From NCBI GenBank assembly GCA_034440615.1, contig JAOTOM010004613.1, positions 62,001-126,000 on the forward strand: a stretch of 64,000 nt of DNA, given 5' to 3'. Every line of letters starts with the position of its first letter. Positions within the stretch are counted from its first letter, which is position 1. The translations under genes were made by a program, and so were the position numbers. Positions 11,489 to 21,224 of this stretch are shown here, piece by piece. The notes beneath the pieces are model-generated. The model made no database searches, was not told the DNA's origin, and worked only from the letters and a program-made list of their open reading frames with translations. This stretch comes from Ashinkailepas kermadecensis (lineage: Eukaryota; Arthropoda; Thecostraca; Neolepadidae).

Positions 11489-11734
11489 TCACTCGTCCGT
11501 GTCCTCCTCCTCCTCCTCTGCCTCTGCCTCTGCCGCCTCGATCTGAGCCGGCTGCTGGGCGGTCGCTGGTGCCGCCTCCTCCTCTGCCAGGTCCGAGGCG
11601 GCGTCCTCCGGGGCGGGCGACGTCTCTGGCGGCTCCTCGTCGGAGGCGGCCTCGTCGGCTGCGTTCGACGGCGGCGCCGGCGCCGGCGACGGCGACGGCG
11701 ACGGCGACTTGGCGGCCATGTCAGCCAGGCTTCC
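11489..11734 (-). CDS. Gene B last exon: acidic Ala/Pro/Glu-rich C-terminal tail
   Basis: The minus-strand frame gives an 81-residue segment. It starts GSLADMAAKSPSPSPSPAPA, continues with Ala/Pro/Glu-rich sequence, and ends EAEAEEEEEDTDE followed by TGA at 11491-11489. The composition is strongly biased and coherent, unlike the surrounding repeat translations. An acceptor fits at 11735 (branch-like GCTGAC, CTCCTCC, then GGCAG|GGA), entering in phase 0. That matches the phase-0 donor of the coiled-coil exon at 15809-15901. An ATG at 11719 in a good context (GACATGGCC) is an alternative, in which case this would be a separate 76-residue acidic protein. The tail is probably disordered. No family is recognised. 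The frame stops just before the 51-bp array. Confidence 0.6.
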   Translation of the reverse strand, partial: GSLADMAAKSPSPSPSPAPAPPSNAADEAASDEEPPETSPAPEDAASDLAEEEAAPATAQQPAQIEAAEAEAEEEEEDTDE

Positions 11735-11985
11735 CTGCCGATGGAGGAGCGTCAGCCAGGCTTCCCTGTCAGTGGAGGAGCGTCAGACGCGCTTCCCTGT
11801 CAATGGAGGAGCGTCAGCCAGGCTTCCCTGTCAGTGGAGGAGCGTCAGACGCGCTTCCCTGTCAATGGAGGAGCGTCAGTCAGGCTCCCCTGCCAATGAG
11901 GAGCGTCAGCCAGGCTTCCCTGTCAATGGATGAGCGTCAGACGCGCTTCCCTGTGGACGGTGGTCACGTCAGCTAGGCTTCTCTG
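11735..11985 (-). repeat. 31-bp array with repeated 3'-splice-site-like motifs
   Basis: About eight copies of a 31-bp unit. On the minus strand each copy reads CTGACGCTCCTCCATTGACA then GGGAAGC: a branch-point-like CTGAC, a pyrimidine run and a CAG|G acceptor. The copy nearest to gene B's last exon supplies its proposed acceptor (after 11735). Units alternate between CTTCCCTGTCAATGG and CTTCCCTGTCAGTGG forms, and one unit near 11,895 is shortened. Confidence 0.85.
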
Positions 11986-11989
11986 TTGC

Positions 11990-12615
11990 CGGAGGACGCT
12001 TCAGTCAGGCTGCCTTGTTTTCGGAGAACGTGCCTAGGCGGGAGGACACTTACTAACGGCCAACGGCATATTGCAATGGTCATTGGCCGGAGGAATTCCA
12101 TCCGGATGGCTTGTGACACCTGACAGAAAATAAAGACAACGGACGATACAGGCTTGATAGTGTCATGAGTTCGCATGCAGTATCTATCAAAATGAAAAAA
12201 ATGACCTACGTTGCGCTGGGGGAAGCAGGAATGAAACGAAATGGAAATTGTTTCCTTGTAGTATCAAAAGGAGAGCACACACTGCATATTGAGAAAGAAC
12301 TGAAGGGACAAAGAAATACTGTGAAAAACAGACCTCCCGTAGACGGACCCCTCGCAGCAAAGCACATTTATCGTGAACAGTGCGAGCGTTGAATAGCCAC
12401 GCTTCTTGCTCATGCGCTTCTCGTCTTCTTTGCGTAAATTTGGCTACGACCGTTTAGTATGTTCTATGCAATTTTACATGGAAATATCAGAAGTCGCATT
12501 CCCTCGCGCCGAGAATGTCCATGCAGGCCTCCGCTGATTTTCCTCCACCGTTGCGTTTGAGCATGTGCGTCACCAGCGGTGCGGCCGTTCAGCACCGACG
12601 GTGCCCACGGCCGAC
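11990..12615. other. Single-copy DNA
   Basis: A plus-strand frame at 12165-12392 (75 codons) contains no recognisable domain. I see no splice-bounded exon and no repeat. Confidence 0.4.
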
Positions 12616-12617
12616 CC

Positions 12618-12925
12618 ACGTCCAGCACAAACACGTCCACTATAGCGTCCACGTCCAGCACAAACACGTCCACTACAGCGTCCACGTCCAGCACAAACAC
12701 GTCCACTACAGCGTCCACGTCAAGCACAAACACGTCCACTACAGCGTCCACGTCCAGCACAAACACGTCCACTACAGCGTCCACGTCAAGCACAAACACA
12801 TCACTACAGCATCCACGTCCATCACAAGCACGTCCACTGCAGCGTCCTACGTCCACCACAAGCACGTCCACTGCAGCGTCCACGTCCACCACAAGCAAAG
12901 CACGTCCACAGCAGCGTCCACGTCC
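12618..12925. repeat. 33-bp minisatellite
   Basis: About nine copies of a 33-bp unit (CACGTCCACTACAGCGTCCA, CGTCCAGCACAAA) that shorten and diverge to the right (CACAAGCACGTCCACTGCAGC). The period is 11 codons without stops, which explains the His/Val-rich, Ser/Thr-rich and Val/Asp-rich frames seen on both strands. Confidence 0.92.
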
Positions 12926-12929
12926 ACAG

Positions 12930-13512
12930 CCAACAGCGCTGGAGCCAAAGAGCATGCGGCTGCGCGTGCTCCGACGTGTCACGTGACAGGAGGGCAGTTC
13001 TCCGTCGGAGACGCAGACGCCGAGACAAAGCTGGTGCCGAATTGCAACCGATCACGGCAACGAGTCGCGTCACATCTGCACTGAAGACGGAGGCCAGCGA
13101 CGTCACACCTGAGCTAGTCACGATAGCCGGCGGCGTCACATCCAGACGGAGATGTCGGTAATCAGTCTGGGGGTGACTAATGAAGCGACGCTGCTCCGGA
13201 GGATCCGGAGACATGCTGGCGGGGTGGTCTGGTGCTGACGGTGGCCCGGTGTCGGTACGGCTGGTGTTTGTGGCGAGGTGTGCCGACTAGAGACAGCTGA
13301 CGTGTGCAGTTGTGCACCTGACACATGGCCTCCGGGTGAGCTGGGTCACACTCTGAGCTGGGTCACACTCTCCAGGAAGACTGCGCCGGCGACACGGGCT
13401 TCCAAAGAAGCTCCGCTGATCGCAGGCACTGGCTGCCGGCGAGTTTTCACCGGGCGTGCAGCTCCTGAGACGAGCTGCCACGCGTGGCATTTTGTTGTCG
13501 TGCAGGCTCACA
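12930..13512. other. GC-rich single-copy DNA
   Basis: A run of TCACNNCTG and GACGTCAC-type words is visible but there is no ordered repeat. I found no convincing exon or RNA gene. Confidence 0.35.
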
Positions 13513-13513
13513 C

Positions 13514-13628
13514 AGCGGGATATTACCACCGGAATGCTATTTTATGTTGCGTTAAGCTATACTGATCAAAACTCAGCGGGATATTACCACCGGAATGCTA
13601 TTTTATGTTGCGTTAAGCTATACTGATC
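13514..13628. repeat. 54-bp direct duplication, 61-bp period
   Basis: An identical 54-bp block beginning AGCGGGATATTACCACCGGA occurs at 13514-13567 and again at 13575-13628. Zero divergence indicates a recent tandem duplication. Confidence 0.9.
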
Positions 13629-13644
13629 GAATAACACCTGAGCC

Positions 13645-13890
13645 GGTGGGCGTGTCGGCACAGCTCTGCTCCGTGCCTCGCCTGCTCGGCGTGTCGGCAC
13701 AGCTCTGCTCCGAGCCTCGCCTGCTCGGGAAGCAAAACACCTGCAGCTACTGCTCGAACAGCTCTGCTCCGTGCCTCGCCTGCTCGGGAAGCAAAACACC
13801 TGCAGCTACTGCTCGAACAGCTCTGCTCCGGGCCTCGCCTGCTCGGGAAGCAAAACACCTGCAGCTACTGCTCGAACACGTCGGCTGCCA
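13645..13890. repeat. ~59-bp minisatellite
   Basis: Three and a half copies of CAGCTCTGCTCCGTGCCTCG, CCTGCTCGGGAAGCAAAACA, CCTGCAGCTACTGCTCGAA are present, preceded by two shorter relatives. Confidence 0.9.
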
Positions 13891-13894
13891 GCGC

Positions 13895-15555
13895 TGGAAT
13901 TAAACGCTAACATTCGCGCTGCTTTTGGCAAAGTGCGAATGTCAGCCGCCATTTACTAGAACTTGGCATTGACAGCTTATCTTACTCAGGCATCCGTATA
14001 GCTCAATAGTGTGGAATTTGACTTCAACCAATCCAGCGCCAAGAGCCAAGGAAATGAAAGAGTGAAATATTGTCATCTGGTACGGCTTTCCATAACCATC
14101 ACCTATCGACTGCACTTCGCCACTCTTTCCATACGCGAGATTGTTGCCACTCTCGCCATTTCGCTCCTAACTGGTATAGCGCCGTAGAGTGAAACCGCCC
14201 CGCTGAGTGCCGCAAGACAGACCAAATGGCACCCCATGAACCCCTCTACTCTATTCTGGGTGACCTAGTGAAATTCTAGGGCAGGTCAAGCGATCAAATT
14301 TCACGAAGCACTGGGTCCGGCAATCGCAGCTCGGCCGAACCGAACCGGGAAATTTCAGCGCCGAATTTATCGAAGCTGGAGACGTGAACCCAGCACCAGC
14401 CCGTAGCGTGGGCTCGCATATAAATATATAGATAGATCAGCTCGCCTCGGTAAAGTTCGCAGTCAACGGGCCATATTCAGCGCGACCGTCGTCGGTCACG
14501 TCGAGCCTGATTTACAATAGCTTGTAAAGGCGTGGAAATAACTTCTCGGGAGTTCCCGACGGTCGAATCGGTGACGAACTTTAGTTCAGGCCGTCAAGAT
14601 GCCTTGGGACGCATGTTTTGTAGAACGAGGTCATCCAATGCCAATCAAAGTCAGTGACGTCGTTTGAGCTTGCAAGAGGTCGCTTGGTCGCTTAGTGAGA
14701 GCCTTGAGATCGCTTGGTCGCTTGAGACCCTTGAGATCGCTTGGTCCGAAAGCGTCTACGAAGATGAAATGTTAACAATTTAAGCATACGAAATGTGGTC
14801 AAACAAGCCAAGGTATTGGTTTCAGGAAACATGCACGAGCTATGTGATTGGAAATGACGTCATAGCTCCGTGACCTGGTATGATCCGACCAATTATTTTC
14901 ATCCAAATATCTTCGGGAGATGTACCACCAGCCTTGTCACGCGGCGGCGTGCTACTAGAGCCATTTCTCGGGGTCATAAGAAGAAAAACCGTTGTTGGCA
15001 GCTACCACTCATTCGGATTGGAACGAGTTCACACTAATCTTGGTAGCAGAACACGTCAGACCTTTCTCGCTCGGCGATGCCGCTCTTGCATCACCTCGTA
15101 TCGCAACCGATACAGAACGCGCCAAGGGCAGAATCCAACAGCGGATTGCGCTCACGTCCGATAGCGATTTCGGCTTCGATTTTCTTCCGGGCGTCGATGT
15201 CCGATAATAGAATCGGCGATGTTTCCAATCTGCCGAGCACGGATGCGACTCGCCGAGTAACTGCCTGTCGGTCTACAAGCCACACTGACTGACAATACGT
15301 GCCACGTATCCACGCTCCACAGATACCACCCCACTGACTGACACCACGTGCCACGTGTCTACGCCCCACGGCCAGCGCGGCTGTGGCGGCCGCAGTGCAG
15401 GTGCAGATTGACGCAGCGCACCACACACCAGCTCACAAACAATACACCAATGCGCTAATCTGCACGGACATCTACGTAGCAACACACACATATCTGGGTA
15501 TGCATGTGCAAAGACATTCCTCATTCATAATGTTTGCACGCATATTATGCGCAAT
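13895..15555. other. Single-copy DNA with possible core promoter and coding-like fragment
   Basis: A TATA-like element (TATAAATATATA, 14419-14430) precedes a GC-mixed stretch and an ATG at about 14600 that opens only 22 codons; I call it a weak promoter candidate. On the minus strand the frame over 15091-15290 reads like real protein, including the phrases RRVASVLGRLETSPILLSD and DARKKIEAEIAIGRERNP. It could be a transposon or exon fragment (possible acceptor about 15277, possible donor GAC|GTGAGC about 15156). An imperfect duplication with CCACGTGCCACGTG lies at about 15290-15360. Confidence 0.25.
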
Positions 15556-15557
15556 AT

Positions 15558-15560
15558 TAG

Positions 15561-15628
<68 letters not shown>
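15558..15628. repeat. (TA)n microsatellite
   Basis: About 35 uninterrupted TA dinucleotides are followed by an AT-rich tail. Confidence 0.97.
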
Positions 15629-15630
<2 letters not shown>

Positions 15631-15808
15631 TTATTTATATGTCTATGTTTATTAAAATACTATTTATTTGCCAACTATGCATACACACATGCAGGGCCGT
15701 GAGACTACAACAATAGCGTGGTTCGACGCCGGTTTGCCAGTGCTGGAGAGCTACACAGAAGCGGCACTATCTGGGACTGCGGAGCGGTGTCCCAACTGCG
15801 AGCGTCAC

Positions 15809-15901
15809 CTGGCTACTCTCAGTCCGCTTCAGCTCCTCCACTATCTCCTGGTGCTCGTCGATCAGTCGTTCAAGGTCGTCCAAACGCTGCGCGGCCTCCG
15901 A
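15809..15901 (-). CDS. Gene B coiled-coil exon
   Basis: This is a 93-bp minus-strand exon of 31 codons. The acceptor is very good (branch-like TTCTGAC, pyrimidine tract, CCTTGCAG|TCGG). The donor is AGCCAG|GTGACG. It enters and leaves in phase 0. The peptide (SEAAQRLDDLERLIDEHQEI followed by VEELKRTESSQ) is highly charged, with hydrophobic residues at heptad spacing (L, L, I, I, V, L), so it should form a coiled coil. The phase matches the exon at 17610-17703 upstream and the acidic last exon at 11489-11734 downstream, which makes one transcript the simplest model. An in-frame ATG at 15958 upstream of the acceptor could serve an alternative first exon. I do not recognise the family. Confidence 0.62.
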
Positions 15902-15994
15902 CTGCAAGGCGAAGGTCAGAAATCGCAGCCCGGGCAGGGTCGTTTGGGTCGCGCGCATCAGTAACTAAGGTGCCGGTTGTCTGCATTGCTTAGC

Positions 15995-16245
15995 GTCATT
16001 GTCTCAATCTATCTAGCTCTCGCTCTCGCTTATGCTCTCGCTCTAGCTCTCACTCTAGCTCTCGCTCCAGCTCTCGCTCCAGCTCTCGTTCCAGCTATCC
16101 TTCCAGCTCTCCCTCCAGCTCTCCCTCCAGCTCTCGCTCCAGCTCTCGCTCCAGCTCTCGGTCTAGCTCTCCCTCTCGCTCTCGCTCTAGCTCTCGCTTT
16201 AGCTCTCGCTTTAGCTCTCGCTCTAGCTCTCGCCCTCACCCACTG
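15995..16245. repeat. 12-bp pyrimidine-rich repeat with Arg-Ser coding potential
   Basis: About 20 copies of AGCTCTCGCTCC and its C/T variants. One plus-strand frame, from a TAG near 15993 to a TGA near 16272, reads SSRSSSRS repeats like an RS domain but has no ATG. A simple-repeat origin is more likely than coding. Confidence 0.9.
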
Positions 16246-16825
16246 ACCCTCCGAATCTCTGACTATCTGATTCTGACTCTCTGACTACCTCACACTCTCT
16301 GACTACCTCACACTCTCTGACTACCTCACACTCTCTGACTACCACACACTCTCTGACTACCTCACACTCTCTGACTACCTCACACTTTGTGACTACCTCA
16401 CACTCTGTGACTCTCTCACACTCTCTGACTACCTCACACTCTTTGACTACCTCACACTTTCTGACTATCTCACACTCTCAGACTACCTCACACTCTCTGA
16501 CTACCTCACACTCTCTGACTACCTCACACTTTCTGACTACCTCACACCCTCTGACTACCTCACATTCTCTGATTTCCTCATATTATCTGGCTCCATCATA
16601 CTCTCTCACACCATTTCATACTGTCACTCCATCCCTCTCTCATCCTCTCACTCTCTCATTTTCTCACTCTCTTACTCTCTCACTCTCAAAATTTCACTCA
16701 TTCGCTCACTCACTCACTCTTTCACTCTTTCACTTCCTTATTCACTCATTCACTCACTCACTCACTCACTCACTCACTCACTCGCTCACTCACTCACTCA
16801 CTCACTCACTCACTCACTTTCTGTC
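16246..16825. repeat. 18-bp (ACTCTCTGACTACCTCAC)n and (CACT)n repeats
   Basis: About 17 copies of the 18-bp unit (16,265-16,620) grade into CT-rich degenerate sequence and then an almost pure (CACT)n run at 16,690-16,818. Together with the previous array this gives about 830 bp of pyrimidine-dominated plus strand. Confidence 0.93.
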
Positions 16826-16829
16826 TACC

Positions 16830-17500
16830 TCTAGCTCCTGCCTTGATCGTCTCTCCCATATATTTGCGTTTTGCCTGTGTATGTAAATAGTGTGTGTGTA
16901 TGGATGTGCATGTGGCGTTCTTTGTAACTCTTCCTTCTCCCGTATCAGGACTATCAATTTTTGAAAATAATTGCAGGGCCAATACATGGAGAAAATTGGA
17001 CTACAAAGCCGGCTGAGGCCATGGGGTGAACACGACCCATAAGGTCTCGTGTTAAAATTGAGGTGATTGGAGAGTCAAGCCAACATGGGGGAATGGGGGG
17101 GGGGGGAGGGAATGACACCCCAAGTGTGCTGTATCGGCACCCATTCCCCATGCCGACCATAATTTTCACCACACACCATTGATGTCAGTGGCATACACGT
17201 GCCGTGAATTATTTCGAAGAAATAACCTTACCTCGTCCCACCTTATGAACATCCTAGCCTACAAAGAAATAACCAAATAAGGCCGACATTGACTACGACC
17301 TCTGTCCATATCGTAATCATTTCCGGGTGTTGTCCTGACAACGAATGCATGTCGACGTCTCAATGTCAGAGCCGACGTCTCAATGTCAGAGCCGACAATA
17401 TCGAGGTCGCCGGCTAATTGTGGCCGCTGATCTTCGAGCTAAAAGCAACCGCCACTAATAAGGCCATGTCACGACAGACGCTAGCAGAACTGCACTCCCA
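16830..17500. other. Single-copy DNA
   Basis: A G11 run at about 17096-17106 and a short duplication (GACGTCTCAATGTCAGAGCC, twice near 17353-17395) are visible. No gene is recognised. Confidence 0.4.
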
Positions 17501-17609
17501 GAGCGCATCCGGACATGGACGGCACGGCACGCAACTCGGCCGATGATTGGCTGCCTTGGCTGCGCGACTGCCGAGCCGATTGCGGTCGGTCACGGCGTCC
17601 AGTTATTAC

Positions 17610-17703
17610 CTTCATCTGGGAGACCTTGGCGCTGGCCTCACTGCCCTCGGCGTCCTCCACGGAGTCGGCGTCACGCAGTCCATCCGCATGGTCCACCACG
17701 ATG
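17610..17703 (-). CDS. Gene B acidic linker exon
   Basis: This is a 94-bp minus-strand exon. The acceptor is close to ideal (GCATCTGTTTTGTCCACAG|C) and the donor is GATGAAG|GTAATA. It enters in phase 2 and leaves in phase 0, giving 31 full codons. The peptide begins IVVDHADGLRDADSVEDAEG and ends SEASAKVSQMK, and is acidic and probably flexible. The phase-0 donor fits the coiled-coil exon at 15809-15901, 1.7 kb downstream. A phase-2 upstream exon is required but I could not find it between 18 and 38 kb. Read-through past the donor stays open for about 40 codons, which is why the frame looks longer. No family is recognised. Confidence 0.62.
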
Positions 17704-17724
17704 CTGTGGACAAAACAGATGCGG

Positions 17725-18285
17725 AGGCGTCACGGTACTGTGGACAGGTCTCTCATGGTACTGTGGACAGGGCCGGCACAGTTTCCTCACGGCACTGTGG
17801 ACAGGTTCCTCACGACACTGGACAGGGCCGGCATAGGTTCCTCACGGTACTGTGGACAGGTTCCTCACGGTACTGTGGACAGGGCCGGCACAGTTTCCTC
17901 ACGGCACTGTGGACAGGTTCCTCACGACACTGGACAGGGCCGGCATAGGTTCCTCACGGTACTGTGGACAGGTTCCTCACGGTACTGTGGACAGGGCCGG
18001 CACAGTTTCCTCACGGCACTGTGGACAGGTTCCTCACGACACTGGACAGGGCCGGCATAGGTTCCTCACGGTACTGTGGACAGGTTCCTCACGACACTGT
18101 GGACAGGGCCGGCACAGTTTCCTCACGGTACTGTGGACAGGGCCGACACAGTTTCCTCACAGTACTGTGGACAGGGCCGGCACAGGTCCCTCACGGCACT
18201 GTGTACATAGCAGGCACAGGTCCCTCCAGTACTGCGGACAGGTTCCTCACGGTGCTGTGGGCAGGGCCGATGTGGGCCCTCAGGA
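17725..18285. repeat. Minisatellite with 112-bp higher-order unit
   Basis: Subunits of about 27 bp (TTCCTCACGGTACTGTGGAC with AGG or AGGGCCGGCAC) are organised into a 112-bp block that repeats three times almost identically (starts 17786, 17898, 18010), and then decays into single subunits to 18,285. Confidence 0.92.
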
Positions 18286-18775
18286 GGCCTCCACGGACAG
18301 TGACATGAAACCCTCGGCCGGTGTTTTACTGCAGTTGCGCTTCCGATGGAAAGAAACTAGAGAAGAGGAGGTAAAAAGAGAGGGTGAAGGAGAGATGGGA
18401 TGGAGAGGGAGGGAGACAGGCAGACCGGCAGACAGACATATACCTAGCCGCTCAGCCCATACTGGCGCCACCATCAGTGTCAGCTGTACTGATGTCGCCA
18501 CGTACCGCTCCCAGTCAGCTCTGTCCCCAGCGGCGTTCGGTTTCCCATCCAGTGTTTCTCAGTTGCGTACCATGTCAAGGGAGAACACTACTCATCCATC
18601 CATCTATGTCCGGCATAAACACCGAGACTCACCGGCCGAGAGGTAAACTCGTTAGCTCGACGGTGGTTAGAGAGGTTATTTTGCATAATTTTGTCACTCA
18701 GGTTTGTCACTCGGATTTGTCACTCGGGTTTGTCACTCGGGTTTCGCTCAAAAGCCCCGCGAAATTGGATCCGTG
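18286..18775. other. Single-copy DNA with short TTTGTCACTCGG repeats
   Basis: Four copies of a TTTGTCACTCGG-type 12-mer occur at about 18690-18745. A possible plus-strand mini-exon (18284-18331, between CCCTCAG and GTGTTTTA) is too short to support. Nothing else is recognised. Confidence 0.3.
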
Positions 18776-18930
18776 TTGCACTTTGAGAAATGCGGAAAAG
18801 CAACAGAGAGACAGGAAGAAAAGAGGAAGATGGAAGGAAGAGAAAGAGAGACAGAGAGAGAGAAAGAGAGAAAGAGAGAGAGAGAGAGAGGGAGAAAGAG
18901 AGAGAGATAGAGAGAGATAAAGAGGAGGGG
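18776..18930. repeat. (GA)n-rich purine tract
   Basis: A long purine-only or near-purine run (GAGAGA, AAAGAGAG) is followed by a G-rich AGGGGAGGGGGGGC tail. It could form triplex DNA in principle. Confidence 0.9.
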
Positions 18931-19124
18931 AGGGGGGGCATGAGAGAGAATGAGAAATGAATAAACAGAGGGTGAATAAATTATAATTTTCCTGACAGAA
19001 TTCAAGTTCGGGATGGACTTTTTTGCCAGGAACCCTCCATCACAAATTCGGTGGTCCCCTTCACCTCCCACCAGCATGTTATCGTCGGATACCTTCCAAC
19101 CACGCCACTGATTCAACTCGAAAT

Positions 19125-19240
19125 GATTCAACACGAGTCGGTATGACTCGACACGATTCGATACGACCCCCGTCTCGGCACGACTCGCCTCGCCTCGCCT
19201 CGCCTCGCCTCGACACGACTCGCCTCGCCCCGACACAACT
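19125..19240. repeat. Degenerate pentamer repeat (CGACACGACTCGCCT)
   Basis: Variants of ACTCG, CGACACGATTCG and CGCCT are tandemly arranged, with a pure (CGCCT)n core at about 19190-19212. Confidence 0.75.
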
Positions 19241-19489
19241 CGACGCCGTCTAACGCCAGCGGCGAACTGGGAGCTAAGTCGGATTCCGCTCATCGACCAT
19301 CACGCTTGAACCGTGACCGTGTGAAGGTCGCGTGTAATCTGACTTTGGCGTGGCTCGCAGAACCGGGGCAGCGGCGGTGTCTGTGGGGAATAACCCAATT
19401 ATCCCTTCCGTGCTGGGTTATAGGATGATTGGACAGGAACAAGGATTCCGCGAAAGGGAAAGAAAGCAATTAAATGGGTGTGTATCTGA

Positions 19490-20074
19490 AGGGAAGTATA
19501 TTCTAGGCGGGATCCCACAGATCTCCGTTCTGGATACGCTTCTCTGTATTATCTTTGTGAACAGCATTGCGGTGGGGCTGAGGAATAGTGTACTTAAAAT
19601 TGCTTACATCATGCTAGTAGGAATGGCTAACAATAATGATGAATCTAGCAATATTCGGCTGGACTTATGGGGCCTGAAATGGACTGATAAATAGCAGATA
19701 TCTTTCAAATACGATCCGTGTAAGGTTATGTATCTGATGTCTGGAGGTGGGACCTTTAGATATAAGATAGGAAGTTGTGAACTGGATGTCATTGAAGGGG
19801 AAGATGACTTACGTGTGCTAGCTTCAGGGGATATTAAAGAAAAATATCAATTTAGTTCAGTGAGGGGCAAGGCGATTAGAATGATCGGGATCACTAATGG
19901 AAATAATTTATACAAAACAAGAAAGTTATGAAACACAAGATTTACTTTGCCTATGTGCAACCGCCGTTGGAATGTTTTGCACAGGCATGAAGCCCTTTGT
20001 TGGAAAGAACACAGCGCGAAGCTAACGGGCATATCAATGGACTACGCAATTTAGAATATTGGGAGAGGTTGATG
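19490..20074 (+). pseudogene. LINE reverse transcriptase fragment (CR1/jockey-like), 5' part
   Basis: Interrupted frames on the plus strand carry the landmarks of a non-LTR reverse transcriptase in the right order. First comes GIPQISVLDTLLCIIFVNS, corresponding to the GxPQGSxLGPLLF..YIND block. Next comes a decayed position where the catalytic FADD motif is expected. Then come KYDPCKVMYLM, a DLRVLASGDIK block, YVQPPLECFAQAWSP (the YVRPxLEYAxxxWSP block), and GLRNLEYWERL. Stop codons at about 19,692 and 19,929 and a frameshift show that it is dead. It breaks off at 20,074, where a 3,984-bp insertion begins, and continues in frame at 24,067. Confidence 0.85.
20067..20074. repeat. Target-site duplication, left copy (GGTTGATG)
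   Basis: This 8-bp sequence matches 24059-24066 exactly. The two copies flank the inserted element, and a single copy is what the uninterrupted LINE frame needs. Confidence 0.75.
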
Positions 20075-20227
20075 CAGGGGTGTTGTTTTGTATACTTTTG
20101 TAGGGGCATGTGCCCCCTTAATGTTCAATTTTGCCCCTCCAATAGTGAATTCGCCCCCCCCCCCCTCCCCAATATGAAGTGGAAATGAGCATGCATCAAA
20201 AAGCATAAAACTGCGGACTGCAATCGG

Positions 20228-20420
20228 AGCGTGAGCACCGATGGCCCCGCCGATGGTCCCACCGATGGCCCCGCCGATGATCCCACCGATGGCCCCGCCG
20301 ATGGTCCCACCGATGACCCCGCCGATGATCCCACCGATGGCCCCGCCGATGATCCCACCGATGGCCCCGCCGATGGTCCCACCGATGGCCACGTCGATGT
20401 TCAGCCGATGGCTCCGCCGA
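20228..20420. repeat. 15-bp minisatellite (CCGATGGCCCCGCCGATGGTCCCA)
   Basis: About 12 copies of a 15-bp unit alternate as GATGGCCCCGCC and GATGGTCCCACC. All frames are open, giving Gly/Ile, Ser/Pro/Val and Arg/His/Trp repeats on minus and Asp/Gly/Pro on plus. Confidence 0.9.
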
Positions 20421-20449
20421 GGGCCCTGGAACTAGTGACGTCCGCCTGT

Positions 20450-21030
20450 TCACTCTGGTGACCTGTCACTCAAGACGGTTTCCAAGCGACTGGCCGCCAC
20501 CGTTAACGACGTGACTATACCCTGTAGTGTGGCTAGCGTATTGGTGTCCGGAGACACTGCGCCGACTGGCACCCTCTGCACTGCTGAGTATCCTGCCGCC
20601 ATTGCTGAAGCCGAGGCTTTTAAGAATCTGTCAGCTGCGGTAGCCAGTTGGCCCAGAGTAGCTTCCTCCGACGACAGCAATAATACTGCCCGAGCCTGCG
20701 GCAACCGTTGAAGAAAGTCTTCAACAGCTCACGGACGTGTGGGTCATCTCCTGTTGTGCCCAGTTCTGAGTGCATCCGCAGGAGCAGCTGGAACGGCTTC
20801 TGGTCTCCAAGCTGCTGGCGGGGAAATAGGGTTTCCAGGAGGGCCGCTCGCGATTGCGCCAACCTACGCCTCAGGGCGTAATAAGGGTCACGAAACTGGA
20901 CGTCTTGGCCGCACGTCCGTGGTAATCATCCGCACCTGAGTGGTAATCAACACAGAAGGGCTTCCCACCAGCAGGTCGAACTTAGTGCTGTCTTCTTGGA
21001 TTCCAGCCACCCGAAACGCACAGTCCAGTC
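20450..21030 (-). pseudogene. Ty3/gypsy-type retrotransposon gag relic
   Basis: Three minus-strand frames follow one another and together show the order of blocks typical of invertebrate Ty3/gypsy gag. These are an AFRVAGI...TKFDLLVGS block (about 21,022-20,960), a LGDQKPFQLLLRMHSELG block (about 20,810-20,755), and a RLPQARAVLL...LATAADRF block (about 20,705-20,620). At least two frameshifts (near 20,900 and near 20,715) and a stop at 20,450 make it non-functional. No LTRs, protease or polymerase were seen next to it. Confidence 0.75.
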
Positions 21031-21224
21031 CGTCTGCGTCGGCTGGAGGTCTGTCTTCTCCGGAGAAAGGAGAACACTGCGATGGCCTGAACGCGGCCAT
21101 CTGTTGTCTTGCAGATGCAGGAGTCAGGGGCAGATACAAGGGGGGGAGGACTGGGAGCATGTGCATCCCTCCCATGGAAGGTGACCGCTCCTTCCTGTGA
21201 ATGGCTCTCATCCGGGAAGGCTCG

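Noticed and set aside
10119..11492. 457-codon minus-strand Gly/Asp/Thr-rich repeat protein continuing gene B
   Set aside because: It is the 51-bp array. A one-base loss near 10,938 shifts all frames, and the gene B frame ends in a clear TGA before the array.
12515..13084. His/Val-rich frame with HVQHKHVHYSV repeats as a metal-binding protein
   Set aside because: 33-bp minisatellite translated in one of several open frames.
15977..16246. Leu/Ala/Pro-repeat frame resembling a signal or membrane protein
   Set aside because: It is a translation of the AGCTCTCGCTCC repeat in one of several open frames.
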